From UBA5862 sp002408105 (GTDB lineage: Bacteria > Pseudomonadota > Gammaproteobacteria > Pseudomonadales > UBA5862): DNA of 53,601 bases. The notes beneath the pieces are model-generated. The model worked only from the letters and a program-made list of their open reading frames with translations, was not told where the DNA came from and did not search any database. The position numbers and the translations under genes were made by a program. The stretch covers positions 1-53,601 of the forward strand of contig JAXHVB010000028.1 of assembly GCA_034189125.1 (NCBI GenBank), read 5' to 3'. The first letter of the stretch is position 1. Each line of letters opens with the position of its first letter. Below, in pieces: positions 34,849 through 43,768 of this stretch.

Positions 34849-35520
34849 ATGAACCACTGGAACAGAGTGCAGGGCTGGGGATTCTGCATCGCTCTCGCCT
34901 TAGTGGCGGGCTCCACCCATGCGGCGCCTCAAACCTGGCTGCTTGAGGACGAGTACGGGGGGCTGATCGGCACCTTCGATTTGGATTTCTCCGCTCCATC
35001 GACCGGCAACATTCACCTCGACGGCCTGCAAGACCGCTACTCACTGCCCGGCTTCGTGCTGCTGGACGCGCCATCTTGGGTCGGCCCGTTCCAGACATAC
35101 AACTTCTTGACCTTCTTCTCTCCTCAGACGGGAACCACGCACCGGGAGGAATATGGCGGCGGCGAATACTACGAACTGCGGGTGAACGACTCGGTCCTTC
35201 AACTCGGCACAACCCAGCGCTCGCTGGAGTCTGCCGGTGGTGTCTATGAGGTCGCCATTCGAGAGGTGTACAACTACGATGAGACCACCAACTATTGTGG
35301 CTACTTCGAAGAACTCTATGACCCCGAGACAGGCGAGTATTTGGGTGAGGGGAGTTGCCTGTCCTACCAATCTGACAGCAACTACAACGCCCAGGAGGAC
35401 AACTGGTACCTGGGCACCCTAAGCAGCCCCGAAGCGAGCCCCGTGCCCTTGCCAGGAGGGATTTGGCTTCTCGCCTCGAGTGGTCTTTGGGGGCTGGTGC
35501 GGCGCATCAAGCAGCGGTAG
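34849..35520 (+). CDS. secreted protein with VPLPA/PEP-CTERM-type sorting tail
   Basis: The 223-aa protein has a signal peptide (hydrophobic core WGFCIALALVAGSTHA, cleavage after about residue 25, AHA/THA-AP) and an acidic, tyrosine-rich, beta-type middle with only two cysteines. It ends PVPLPGGIWLLASSGLWGLVRRIKQR: a VPLP motif, a hydrophobic helix and a basic tail, the layout of PEP-CTERM/VPLPA sorting signals processed by exosortase. No exosortase is in the window. The middle domain is not one I recognise. The 193 bp before it hold only an 8-bp inverted repeat (34729-34736 with 34767-34774). Confidence 0.8.
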   Translation: MNHWNRVQGWGFCIALALVAGSTHAAPQTWLLEDEYGGLIGTFDLDFSAPSTGNIHLDGLQDRYSLPGFVLLDAPSWVGPFQTYNFLTFFSPQTGTTHREEYGGGEYYELRVNDSVLQLGTTQRSLESAGGVYEVAIREVYNYDETTNYCGYFEELYDPETGEYLGEGSCLSYQSDSNYNAQEDNWYLGTLSSPEASPVPLPGGIWLLASSGLWGLVRRIKQR

Positions 35521-35646
35521 GCAACACAGAGTAAGCGACCAGTTAGGGGCAACCTGGGGGACAGGGGCCCATACTGGCATCGCACTCCGGACCAAGCTGG
35601 CCTGCCATTCTTGCAGGCGCGGCGGGCCACACAGCATGTCTTGGCG

Positions 35647-36774
35647 CTACTGTGCAGATTCCTGAGATTCAATTTGATGCGGAAACTCACGCCGTCCGGA
35701 AAGCCGCGCGGGGAACACCGGCGTACTGGCTGAGTACGCCACCAGCAGGCGCACCAGCGCACGCAGGCTGTCCATGTGCGTACGCTCGTAGCCATGGGTG
35801 GCATCAGTGCCGAAGGTCAGCAGCGCGTCATGCACATCGTGGCCTGCAGTCACCGCCGAATTCGCGTCTGAGTAGTAGTACCTAAACACATCGACCTGAT
35901 AAGGAATGTTGTTCGACCGGCAGAGCTGAGTAAGCTTGCGGCGCAAGTGAAAGTCATAAGGGCCGCTGGTATCCTGAGCGCAAATCGTGACCCCGGTCTC
36001 CCTGGCGTTCTGACCGGGCGCAACCGGCCCAATGTCGATCCCCACGAACTCACTGACCCGGTCCGACAATGTGGCGCCCGCACCTGTGCCGACCTCCTCA
36101 GTCACCGTGAAAATCGCATGCAGGTCGATCTCTGGCTCCAGGCGTTCTTGGCGTATCTGCTTCAGGGCACAAAGCAGAGCTGCAGCGCCTGCCTTGTTAT
36201 CAAGGTGACGGGCACTGATGTATCCGCTGCTCGAGACCTCTGGATCCGCATCGAAAGCCACATAATCTCCCACCTCGACGCCGAGAGCACGTAAGTCCTG
36301 TTGGGTTTCCGCCCGCTCGTTGACACGCACCTCAATCTGATTCCAGGAAATTGGCAGCCGATCCACTTCCTCGTTGAATGCGTGACCTGACGCCAGCAAT
36401 GGCAGCACTTGACCCCGGTAAGCGCCAGAGGAAGTGAACACCGTCACGCGTCCGCCCTCTGCAAACCGGCTCGACCAGGTCCCAACCGGAGCTATCGCCA
36501 GCCGCCCATTGGGCTTCAATGCTTTGACCGTGGCGCCAATGGTGTCCAGGTGGTTGACGACCGCCCGGGCGTAACGGTGACCAGACTTACCCGGAACCCG
36601 AGCAATGATTGACCCTCGGCGGGTCAACTGAAATTCGACGCCCAGGGCTTGTAATTCCGCACAGAGGTAGCGCGACAGCTCATCGGTAAAGCCTGTGATG
36701 CTAGGGATCGCCAGCATTTCGAGCAAACGCTCGACTAAGTAGGCATCGCTCGGATCGTCGAAACCAGGAGTCAT
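35647..36774 (-). CDS. M42-family metallopeptidase of the NAGGN operon (paralogue A)
   Basis: The 375-aa protein has all M42 metal-site residues I can locate: H75 and D77 (VNHLDTIGA), D192 (HLDNKAG), catalytic E226 and ligand E227 (TVTEEVGTG), D247 (GIDIGP) and H333 (ERTHMD). NAGGN operons regularly carry one such peptidase, whose role is unproven; turnover of the dipeptide osmolyte is a reasonable inference. Its ATG overlaps the end of paralogue B in ATGA form (36771-36774). About 125 bp without genes separate it from the convergent VPLPA-tail gene. Confidence 0.88.
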   Translation of the reverse strand: MTPGFDDPSDAYLVERLLEMLAIPSITGFTDELSRYLCAELQALGVEFQLTRRGSIIARVPGKSGHRYARAVVNHLDTIGATVKALKPNGRLAIAPVGTWSSRFAEGGRVTVFTSSGAYRGQVLPLLASGHAFNEEVDRLPISWNQIEVRVNERAETQQDLRALGVEVGDYVAFDADPEVSSSGYISARHLDNKAGAAALLCALKQIRQERLEPEIDLHAIFTVTEEVGTGAGATLSDRVSEFVGIDIGPVAPGQNARETGVTICAQDTSGPYDFHLRRKLTQLCRSNNIPYQVDVFRYYYSDANSAVTAGHDVHDALLTFGTDATHGYERTHMDSLRALVRLLVAYSASTPVFPARLSGRREFPHQIESQESAQ

Positions 36775-37958
36775 TCTTTGTTATCGCCGCCAGTTGCCCC
36801 GGATTGTTCTCGTCGGATGACTTCCCTGGATGCAGGCACCGGCGGCTTCTGCGGCGGCATGTTGTCGTCTGTGATCTGGTGCGAAAACTGATCAACGCTG
36901 GTAAATGCGGTGTCCTTCGCAAAGGTGGGTTCGGTGGTCACGTAGCCGATTAGCAATCGACCCGCATTCAATAGACTTTCGATGTGTGTCCGCTCGGTGC
37001 TGTGGGCCGCATCCCCCGCGTACGCAATCACGGCCGTGCGCACGTCGTGACCTGCCGCGAGGGCCGAAGCCGTGTCACTGTGGTAGGCCTCGAGCAACTT
37101 TTTTTGACACGGGATTCCATGTTCGTCAGCGATGCGTTTGAGGTTGGCGATCAGGTGGTAGTCGTAGGGACCACTTGCGTCCGCCGAGGCAATGGTGACT
37201 CGCCGCATGGGACTTTTTTCCGTCGACGGGACTGAGGCGAAATCCAGCGTCAACAGCTCGCTCACCTCAGGCAGCACGGCACTTCCCGCCCCGAACCCGA
37301 TGGTTTCTGTCACAGTGAACAAAAAGTACGTGTCTCGCGTCAGTTCGGCCCCAGTCTCATGCAGAACCCGCAGGCTTTCCAGCACCACCGCAGCCCCGGC
37401 TTTGTTATCGAGATTTCGCGCCACGATGAACCCGTTGTCCAACACCTCGGCCGATGCGTCAAATGCGATGTAGTCGCCAACCTCGATGCCAAGTGCGCGC
37501 ACATCATCGGCGTTGAAGACCGCTTCATCGAGGCGAAGTTCTACATGATCCCAGTCCATCGGAACCGATTCCACACCCTTGTCGCGCGACACGCCCCATT
37601 CGACCACAGGCATGATGGTCCCGCGAAAAGCGCGGTGCTCGCTGAACAGTGTCACCCGGATGCCCTCCGCAAATCGGCTGGACCAAAATCCAATGGGGGC
37701 CACCTGAACCCGTCCGTCCGAACGGATCATTCGCACCATGGCACCGATGGTATCGACATGATTAACCACAGCACGAACCGGCCCCTCTCCAGAGCCCGGA
37801 AGTCTGGCTCGAATGGTTCCACGTCGGGTCAAGTCATAATCCAAGCCAATGGATTCCAATTCACGGCCGATGTAATGGACGATCTCGTCGGTAAATCCAC
37901 TCGGACTTGGGATGGCAAGCAAATCGAGTAAGGTCTTCTTCAAGCGTTGTGCATTCAC
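36771..37958 (-). CDS. M42-family peptidase paralogue B, altered metal site
   Basis: From GTG 37958 (4 nt after the ngg stop) the protein is 395 aa; longer starts run into ngg. It aligns along its length with paralogue A: H67 and D69 (VNHVDTIGA), D184 (NLDNKAG), D239 (LTLDF) and H325 (ERTHIE) are kept, but the catalytic pair E-E is E218-T219 (TVTETIGFG). The second glutamate is a metal ligand in M42 enzymes, so binding of one metal may be weakened. It also has a ~45-residue charged/proline-rich C-terminal tail absent from A. It could be an inactive partner, a regulatory subunit, or an enzyme with altered specificity. Confidence 0.85.
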   Translation of the reverse strand: MNAQRLKKTLLDLLAIPSPSGFTDEIVHYIGRELESIGLDYDLTRRGTIRARLPGSGEGPVRAVVNHVDTIGAMVRMIRSDGRVQVAPIGFWSSRFAEGIRVTLFSEHRAFRGTIMPVVEWGVSRDKGVESVPMDWDHVELRLDEAVFNADDVRALGIEVGDYIAFDASAEVLDNGFIVARNLDNKAGAAVVLESLRVLHETGAELTRDTYFLFTVTETIGFGAGSAVLPEVSELLTLDFASVPSTEKSPMRRVTIASADASGPYDYHLIANLKRIADEHGIPCQKKLLEAYHSDTASALAAGHDVRTAVIAYAGDAAHSTERTHIESLLNAGRLLIGYVTTEPTFAKDTAFTSVDQFSHQITDDNMPPQKPPVPASREVIRREQSGATGGDNKE

Positions 37959-37962
37959 GGCA

Positions 37963-39651
37963 TTATTGGCTCGCTTGTTTTCGAGCCTTATCCATTTTGG
38001 AGAGCGGAAACAGCAAATCGACAAACCGCTCTGCGGTGGGTTGGGGTTCATGGTTGGCAAGGCCAACCCGTTCATTGGCCTCGATAATCACATGTTCGGG
38101 CTTATCCGGCGACTGCACAATGAGGTCAAGTCCTACAACTGGGATCTCCAGCCGTTTGGCGGCCTTGACCGCCGCCTCAACCAACCGGGGATGGAGCACT
38201 GAGGTGACATCATGGATGGTGCCCCCGGTGTGCAGATTGGCCGTTTTGCGCACCTGAATCCGCTGCCCGTACTCGACCACGGAATCCAGCGTCAGTCCAT
38301 GCGTAGCAAGGCAGCGCTCGGTTTCGATGTCAACCGGTATCTCGCTTTCACCGGAGGTCGCAGCGGCACGTCGACGGCTTTGTTTTTCAATCAGTACCTT
38401 TGCTGAGGTCACTCCATCGCCCATGATCTCGGCAGGCAAGCGGATGGCTGCCGCGACAACTTGATAGTTGATGACCACAATTCGCAGATCATGGCCCTCG
38501 ATAAATTGCTCGAGCATGACCCGCTCACAGTAACGCCTGGCCTCTTCGATCGCCCTCATCATGTCGGCTTCGGTGCGCACATCGGCGCTGATTCCCTTGC
38601 CTTGTTCACCCACAGTTGGCTTGACCACGATGCGCTGGTGTTGCTCCAAGAATTTTGCATCCTCCTGGTCACCACTGGAGAGCTGAAAATCGGGAACAGC
38701 GATGCCGTCAGTGCGAAGCCAGCGGCTGGTGACATACTTGTCCTGACACCGACTCATGGCGACCGCAGTGGTCAATTCACTGAGTGACTCCCGGCAAGTG
38801 ATGCTCTTGCCGCCGCGACTCAAGCGAAAGTAGCCCTCTTGCGGGTCCAAGAGCTCCACAGCGATGCCTCGCGACCGGGCCTCGTCCACGATGATGCGCG
38901 CATAGGGATTCAGGTCTTCTTTCAAATCGGGGCCAAGAAAAAGCGCTTCGTTGAAAGCATTTTTTGTCTTGATGCAGAACATCTGAACTGGCTTGAAGCC
39001 CAGCTTGTGGTACAGCGCCTTTGCCTGCTCATTGTCGTGGATCACGGACAGGTCCATGTACTTGCGACCCAAACTGCGAAAGTGATGGGCGAGCCCACAT
39101 ACCAGGTACTCCCCGACTTTGGGCCGCTTCGCATAGGGGTCGACAGCCAAACACCACAGGCTGCTGCCTTGCTCGGTGTCATCGAACAAGGCAACGTGGT
39201 CGATGCCCATAACGGTACCAAACACCTCGCCGGTGACTTCATCGGAAACCACAAAAAATAAGAGATCGTCGGCGTTCCGGTGGTCCCATATATGCAAGGC
39301 ATCGGTCGGAACCATGTCCCGCTTGAGGTAGAGGTCGTTGATGATTTCGGCGTCCAGCGGGTCATTCAGTCTGCGGAATACCAGGCCAGGATACGACGGT
39401 GCTTCGTCGGATAGTTCTTGCAGGTCCAGCCGCAACATGTCGGAAGGGTCAAGGAAAAGCTGCTGGGGCGCGTGGGACAACACAACGTGAGGATTTTTCA
39501 CATAGACCGCGATGTCCCGTTTTCCGCGGTTCTCATTGACCAGTTCCTGCGCCAACTCCTCAGCGGTGCCGAACTGTTGCGCGAACAATACCCGACCCCA
39601 TCCACAGTAGATTGATTGAACGATGTCGGGCTCAACTGCTGATTCGCTCAT
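37963..39651 (-). CDS. ngg: N-acetylglutaminylglutamine synthetase (GNAT/ATP-grasp fusion)
   Basis: Ngg makes N-acetylglutaminylglutamine, precursor of the osmolyte NAGGN. From ATG 39651 it is 562 aa. The N-terminal half is a GNAT acetyltransferase (GTVMGIDHVALF, SLWCLAVDPYAKRPKVGEYL, DLSVIHDNEQAKALYHKLGF), the C-terminal half an ATP-grasp ligase (RIVVKPTVGEQGKGISADV, MLEQFIEGHDLRIVVIN, IIEANERVG). The start is chosen because GGAG lies upstream and the longer frame runs into asnO. It lies 47 nt after asnO and 4 nt before paralogue B. Confidence 0.92.
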   Translation of the reverse strand: MSESAVEPDIVQSIYCGWGRVLFAQQFGTAEELAQELVNENRGKRDIAVYVKNPHVVLSHAPQQLFLDPSDMLRLDLQELSDEAPSYPGLVFRRLNDPLDAEIINDLYLKRDMVPTDALHIWDHRNADDLLFFVVSDEVTGEVFGTVMGIDHVALFDDTEQGSSLWCLAVDPYAKRPKVGEYLVCGLAHHFRSLGRKYMDLSVIHDNEQAKALYHKLGFKPVQMFCIKTKNAFNEALFLGPDLKEDLNPYARIIVDEARSRGIAVELLDPQEGYFRLSRGGKSITCRESLSELTTAVAMSRCQDKYVTSRWLRTDGIAVPDFQLSSGDQEDAKFLEQHQRIVVKPTVGEQGKGISADVRTEADMMRAIEEARRYCERVMLEQFIEGHDLRIVVINYQVVAAAIRLPAEIMGDGVTSAKVLIEKQSRRRAAATSGESEIPVDIETERCLATHGLTLDSVVEYGQRIQVRKTANLHTGGTIHDVTSVLHPRLVEAAVKAAKRLEIPVVGLDLIVQSPDKPEHVIIEANERVGLANHEPQPTAERFVDLLFPLSKMDKARKQASQ

Positions 39652-39698
39652 CTCTGTTAACTCCTTGAAACGCCTTGTTGCGTCTTGGTGGATCTTGG

Positions 39699-41468
39699 TC
39701 AAACGCCTTGGGCCTGCAGCCAGATTTCCAAGAGCCCCAGTTGCCACAACTTGGACCCTCGAAGCGGCGTGATGTGTGAATCAGGGTCAGCCAAGAGCCG
39801 ATCGACGTAGCCCTGCTCAAAGAGTCCACGCTCAACGGCAGCGCGGTTGGTCAGTGAATCGCGCACGTAATCCAATGTGGACCCCGACAGGTACTTCAGC
39901 GCCGGTACAGGAAAATAACCCTTTGGCCGATCGATCACCGCGCTCGGGATCACCTCTCTTGCCGCTTCCTTGAGGATGTACTTGCCCTCCCCCTTGATCT
40001 TCATCGCTGGCGGTATGCGCGCCGCAAACTCAACGAGTTTGTGATCAAGAAATGGCACCCGTGCTTCTAACCCCCAAGCCATGGTCATGTTGTCGACGCG
40101 TTTCACCGGGTCATCGACCAGCATGACGGTGGTGTCCAGACGCAGCGCCTTGTCGACCGGATCGCTAGCGCCAGGCTTTGCAAATTGGGCGCGGACGAAG
40201 TCACCAGCCACATCCGAGTCGGCGGCGTGACGCTTCTGAACCGTAGCCAGGTATTCAGCGAAGTCACGATCGAAGAAGGCGGCGCGGTAGGTGGCGTACG
40301 GGTCCGCCGCGCCAACCATCGGTGGGTACCAGTGGTAGCCGCCGAACACTTCGTCGGCGCCCTGGCCACTTTGCACTGCCCTGCAGGTTTTGGATACCTC
40401 ACGGGACAGCAGGTAAAAACCGATGCAGTCGTGACTCACCATGGGCTCCGACATGGCAGCGATGGCGTCTGGCAAATGCTGCAGCAATTCGTTGGAGCCA
40501 ACGCGAATGCGGTGGTGGTCGGTGGCAAAGTGCTCTGCAATCAAGTCGGAATACTGGAATTCGTCTCCAGCCTCGCCACCGGCGGCCTCAAAACCAACCG
40601 AATAGGTTTTGATCGTCGGGGCGCCGGCCTCGGCCATGAGGCCCACCAGCAGGCTGGAGTCCACCCCACCGGACAGCAGCACGCCAACATCGACCGCCGC
40701 CACCAACCGGCGCCTGACCGCCGCGCGCAGCTCTTCAAGCAGTGCATCGCGCCACTCCTGTTCGCTGTGGGACCCGGAGCCCGCGTCGTAGTCGAGCCGC
40801 CAGTAGGACTCGATGCACCGCTTGCCATCCGCATCAATGCGCATCCAGTGTCCCGGGGGGAGTTTGCGCACGCCGCGCAGAATCGTGTGGGGTGGCGGCA
40901 CCACAGCATGGAAGTTCAGGTAGTGGTTGAGTGCGTGGCTGTCGATGGACGTATCGACGCCGCCGGCGGCCACGAGTGCAGGCAATGTAGAAGCGAAGCG
41001 GAAATGCCCCTCTGCTTCGGTGTAGTACAGCGGCTTGATTCCCAGGCGGTCACGCGCGAGAAAGGTCTCGCCGCTGTCGCGGTGCCAGACTGCAAAGGCG
41101 AACATGCCCTGAAAACGCTGCAGGCAGGCAGGGCCCCAGGCGTGGTAGGCCTTCAGCACCACCTCGGTGTCCCCTTCCGAGTGAAACTGGTAGCCCATCT
41201 TGGAAAGCTCCGTGCGCAGCGCAGGGTGGTTGTAGATCGCGCCGTTGAAGACCAGGCCCAGCCCCAAGGACGCATCCACCATGGGCTGCTGCGAATGGCT
41301 GGACAGGTCCATCACCATCAGGCGGCGGTGGCCGAACCCCCGGTTGCCAGCGCAGAAAATGCCCCCTTCATCAGGCCCCCGAGGCTTCAACTTGGCATTC
41401 ATGGCGGTCAGAACTGCTGGGTCTACGGCCGATCCATCCCAACGCATTTCGCCGCTGATGCCACACAT
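39699..41468 (-). CDS. asnO: N-acetylglutaminylglutamine amidotransferase (asparagine synthase-like)
   Basis: AsnO amidates the C-terminus of N-acetylglutaminylglutamine to NAGGN, a compatible solute. The 589-aa protein starts at ATG 41468 so that the glutaminase nucleophile is Cys2 (MCGISGE), after GAGGAG. The N-terminal class II amidotransferase has RGPDEGGIF, FNGAIYNH and GDTEVVLKAY; the synthetase domain has the PP-loop LLSGGVDSSLLVG and RVPFLDHKLVEFA. Together with ngg this identifies the NAGGN system rather than ordinary asparagine synthesis. Expression would be expected under osmotic stress. Confidence 0.92.
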   Translation of the reverse strand: MCGISGEMRWDGSAVDPAVLTAMNAKLKPRGPDEGGIFCAGNRGFGHRRLMVMDLSSHSQQPMVDASLGLGLVFNGAIYNHPALRTELSKMGYQFHSEGDTEVVLKAYHAWGPACLQRFQGMFAFAVWHRDSGETFLARDRLGIKPLYYTEAEGHFRFASTLPALVAAGGVDTSIDSHALNHYLNFHAVVPPPHTILRGVRKLPPGHWMRIDADGKRCIESYWRLDYDAGSGSHSEQEWRDALLEELRAAVRRRLVAAVDVGVLLSGGVDSSLLVGLMAEAGAPTIKTYSVGFEAAGGEAGDEFQYSDLIAEHFATDHHRIRVGSNELLQHLPDAIAAMSEPMVSHDCIGFYLLSREVSKTCRAVQSGQGADEVFGGYHWYPPMVGAADPYATYRAAFFDRDFAEYLATVQKRHAADSDVAGDFVRAQFAKPGASDPVDKALRLDTTVMLVDDPVKRVDNMTMAWGLEARVPFLDHKLVEFAARIPPAMKIKGEGKYILKEAAREVIPSAVIDRPKGYFPVPALKYLSGSTLDYVRDSLTNRAAVERGLFEQGYVDRLLADPDSHITPLRGSKLWQLGLLEIWLQAQGV

Positions 41469-41760
41469 AACCACCACTCCTCAAACCACTTCGAGATCGA
41501 CCGGGGGCAGCGGCCCATGCCACATGCCGTTGCACCACCATACCTGAAACACAATGCAGATTCCGCGCCGCAAAACAGGGGGGCGCCCGCAGCGCCCACG
41601 GGCTCGATCCACACAAAACCAACCCCTGCACCCATATCTATATGCGCAATTGATCTGTCCAGTATTGTTTTTATTACGCTAAAATCGTTGTTCCGATTCT
41701 TTACCCGGCCCCCAGGGTGCGCCGCAGATCGATGCCGCTGTTCGGCTTCAGGAGTGCAAG
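41469..41760. other. 292-bp divergent intergenic region between asnO and fpr
   Basis: It holds a hairpin GGGCGC-CCGCA-GCGCCC (41581-41597) and an AT-rich stretch (41636-41690). For fpr, TTGATC (41650-41655) with a 16-bp spacer to TATTAC (41672-41677) is a possible promoter. No convincing promoter for asnO was found, nor a clear operator. Confidence 0.4.
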
Positions 41761-42537
41761 ATGGCCAGCGTTGGACACGAAGAAGTACTGAGCGTTCGTC
41801 ACTGGAACGACAGTTTATTCAGCTTCACGACCACCAGAGACCAAGGACTGCGGTTCGAAAATGGCCAGTTCGTGATGGTGGGTCTGGAGGTGGATGGCCG
41901 CCAGATCAAACGCGCCTACAGCATCGCCAGCGCCAACTATGCTGACCACCTGGAGTTCTTCAGCATCAAGGTACAGGACGGTCCGCTGACCTCTCGGCTG
42001 CAGCACCTGAAGGTCGGTGACCAGGTGCTCATCAGCCGCAAGCCCACGGGCAGCCTCTTGCTCGACGACCTGCGTGACGGCAAACATCTGTACTTATTTA
42101 GCACCGGCACCGGACTTGCCCCCTTCTTGAGTCTGGTACAAGACCCGAATGCCTATGCGCGATTCGAAAAGGTCGTGCTGATCCACGGGGTGCGCCGCGT
42201 GTGCGACCTTGCGTACCAGGCCTTCCTGACCGAGGAGTTGCAGAACAACCCCTATTTTGGGGATGCGGTCAAAGAGCAGCTGATCTACTACCCAACGGTG
42301 ACCCGCGAGCCCTACCACCACCAAGGGCGCATCACCCACCTCGTGGAGACCGGGCAACTCTTCCAGGACATCGGACTGCCACCGCTCAATCCCGAAGTCG
42401 ATCGGGCCATGGTCTGTGGCAGTCCCGCGATGCTGGAAGACATTTGCGCCATGCTCGATGCACGCGGCTTTGAGATGTCGCCCCGCATCGGCTATCAAGG
42501 CGATTACGTGATCGAGCGGGCCTTCGTCGACAAATAG
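41761..42537 (+). CDS. fpr: ferredoxin-NADP+ reductase
   Basis: The 258-aa flavoprotein is the bacterial Fpr type. FAD-binding RAYSIASA, the pyrophosphate region DQVLISRKPTGSLLLDDL, NADP-binding STGTGLAPFLSLVQDP, VCGSPAML and the family end GDYVIERAFVDK are visible. It moves electrons between NADPH and ferredoxin or flavodoxin, often in oxidative stress or Fe-S assembly. It lies between the NAGGN operon and the hydrogenase operon, 103 bp before the latter; a link to hydrogenase redox balance is conjecture. Confidence 0.95.
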   Translation: MASVGHEEVLSVRHWNDSLFSFTTTRDQGLRFENGQFVMVGLEVDGRQIKRAYSIASANYADHLEFFSIKVQDGPLTSRLQHLKVGDQVLISRKPTGSLLLDDLRDGKHLYLFSTGTGLAPFLSLVQDPNAYARFEKVVLIHGVRRVCDLAYQAFLTEELQNNPYFGDAVKEQLIYYPTVTREPYHHQGRITHLVETGQLFQDIGLPPLNPEVDRAMVCGSPAMLEDICAMLDARGFEMSPRIGYQGDYVIERAFVDK

Positions 42538-42640
42538 AACGGGCGGTCTGCGCGCTGGACGGCGTGCTCGGGTTTCCTACCTGATCGAATGCGGTACCAT
42601 GGGCTAAAGGCGTGTCCCACACCGCAGTTCAGGGTAGGCC

Positions 42641-43768
42641 ATGGAGTCGCTTCAGCGGATTGATCTTGTAGGTTTCGGCAGCTTGCTCGCGCAACTGCAG
42701 GCCGAGGGCTACACCCTCATCGGCCCCCGACTGGAAGCCGGCACCATCGATTACGGCGCCATCGAGGGGCCAGACGACCTCCCCATCGGCTGGCGTGATG
42801 AGCAGTCTCCAGGCCGCTACCGCACACTGCCCCGCAACGACCGCGCCCACTTCGGTTTCAACGCCACACCCGCAAGCTTCAAAACCCGGTTGCACCGGAG
42901 CGAGGAAACCGTGCTTGAAGTGCAGCGCGGTGAACAGGGTGAACTCCGCTTCGTTCCAGTCATCCCCGCGGTCAAGAAACAAGCCTGGATTGGTGCGCGC
43001 AGTTGCGAACTGGCCGCACTCGCGATTCAAGACCGGGTCCTCAAGGACAGCGCCAACCCAGACCCCCGATATGCTGCCCGCCGCGAAGGCGTGTTCATCG
43101 TGGCGGTGCACTGCGGCCAAGCGGGAGGCACCTGCTTCTGCACCTCCATGAACGCCGGCCCAAAGGCCGAAGGCGGTTTCGACCTGGCGCTGACCGAGAT
43201 CCTTGACGGCCCCGAACACCACTTCGTGGTTGAAACCGGCTCCGACGCCGGCGCAGCGCTGCTCGAACGTATCCCCCACAGCCAAGCCACGGCGGCCGAC
43301 CTCAGGCGCGCCGCTGATGCGATCGAGCATGCTCGGGCGACCATGGGGCGCCACTTGGATACCGACGGACTCAAGACTGCGCTCTATGCCCAGGCGCAGC
43401 ACCCCGGCTGGGAAGAGGTCGCCGACCGTTGTCTCGCCTGCGGCAACTGCACCGCCGCCTGTCCCACCTGCTTTTGTTCCAGTTACGAAGATCAGGTCGA
43501 GCTCGACGGCGCCAACGCCCGACGGACTCGCCACTGGGACAGCTGTTTCAACGCAGACTTCACCCACCTCGCGGGGGGGCCCGTGCGTGCGTCCACACCA
43601 GCCCGATACCGCCAGTGGCTGACCCACAAACTGGCCAGTTGGCACGACCAATTCGGCACCTCGGGCTGCGTTGGCTGCGGCCGCTGCATCACCTGGTGTC
43701 CTGTGGGCATCGACATCACTGCCGAGGCCAGTCGCATACGCCAGGCCAACGGGGAACCACCGAAATGA
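42641..43768 (+). CDS. group 3b [NiFe] hydrogenase beta subunit (4Fe-4S dicluster, HydB-like)
   Basis: The 375-aa iron-sulfur protein has two [4Fe-4S] motifs in the C-terminal half: RCLACGNCTAACPTCFCSSY and SGCVGCGRCITWCPVGIDIT. The N-terminal half is of the anaerobic sulfite reductase A / sulfhydrogenase beta type (KKQAWIGARSCELAAL, GGTCFCTSM). It would pass electrons between the gamma flavoprotein and the small subunit. It is the first gene of the operon and ends in an ATGA overlap with the cNMP-binding gene. I saw no FNR-type box in the 103-bp gap upstream. Confidence 0.9.
   Translation: MESLQRIDLVGFGSLLAQLQAEGYTLIGPRLEAGTIDYGAIEGPDDLPIGWRDEQSPGRYRTLPRNDRAHFGFNATPASFKTRLHRSEETVLEVQRGEQGELRFVPVIPAVKKQAWIGARSCELAALAIQDRVLKDSANPDPRYAARREGVFIVAVHCGQAGGTCFCTSMNAGPKAEGGFDLALTEILDGPEHHFVVETGSDAGAALLERIPHSQATAADLRRAADAIEHARATMGRHLDTDGLKTALYAQAQHPGWEEVADRCLACGNCTAACPTCFCSSYEDQVELDGANARRTRHWDSCFNADFTHLAGGPVRASTPARYRQWLTHKLASWHDQFGTSGCVGCGRCITWCPVGIDITAEASRIRQANGEPPK

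Noticed and set aside
40185..41945. 586-codon open frame on the plus strand antisense to asnO and running into fpr
   Set aside because: Opposite-strand shadow of a clear asparagine synthase-like gene; no domain is visible and it would overlap the true fpr start.
42538..42640. Possible FNR or oxygen-control site before the hydrogenase operon
   Set aside because: CTGATCGAA resembles half a site, but no TTGAT-N4-ATCAA arrangement is present; TACCAT near 42595 is too weak to call a promoter.
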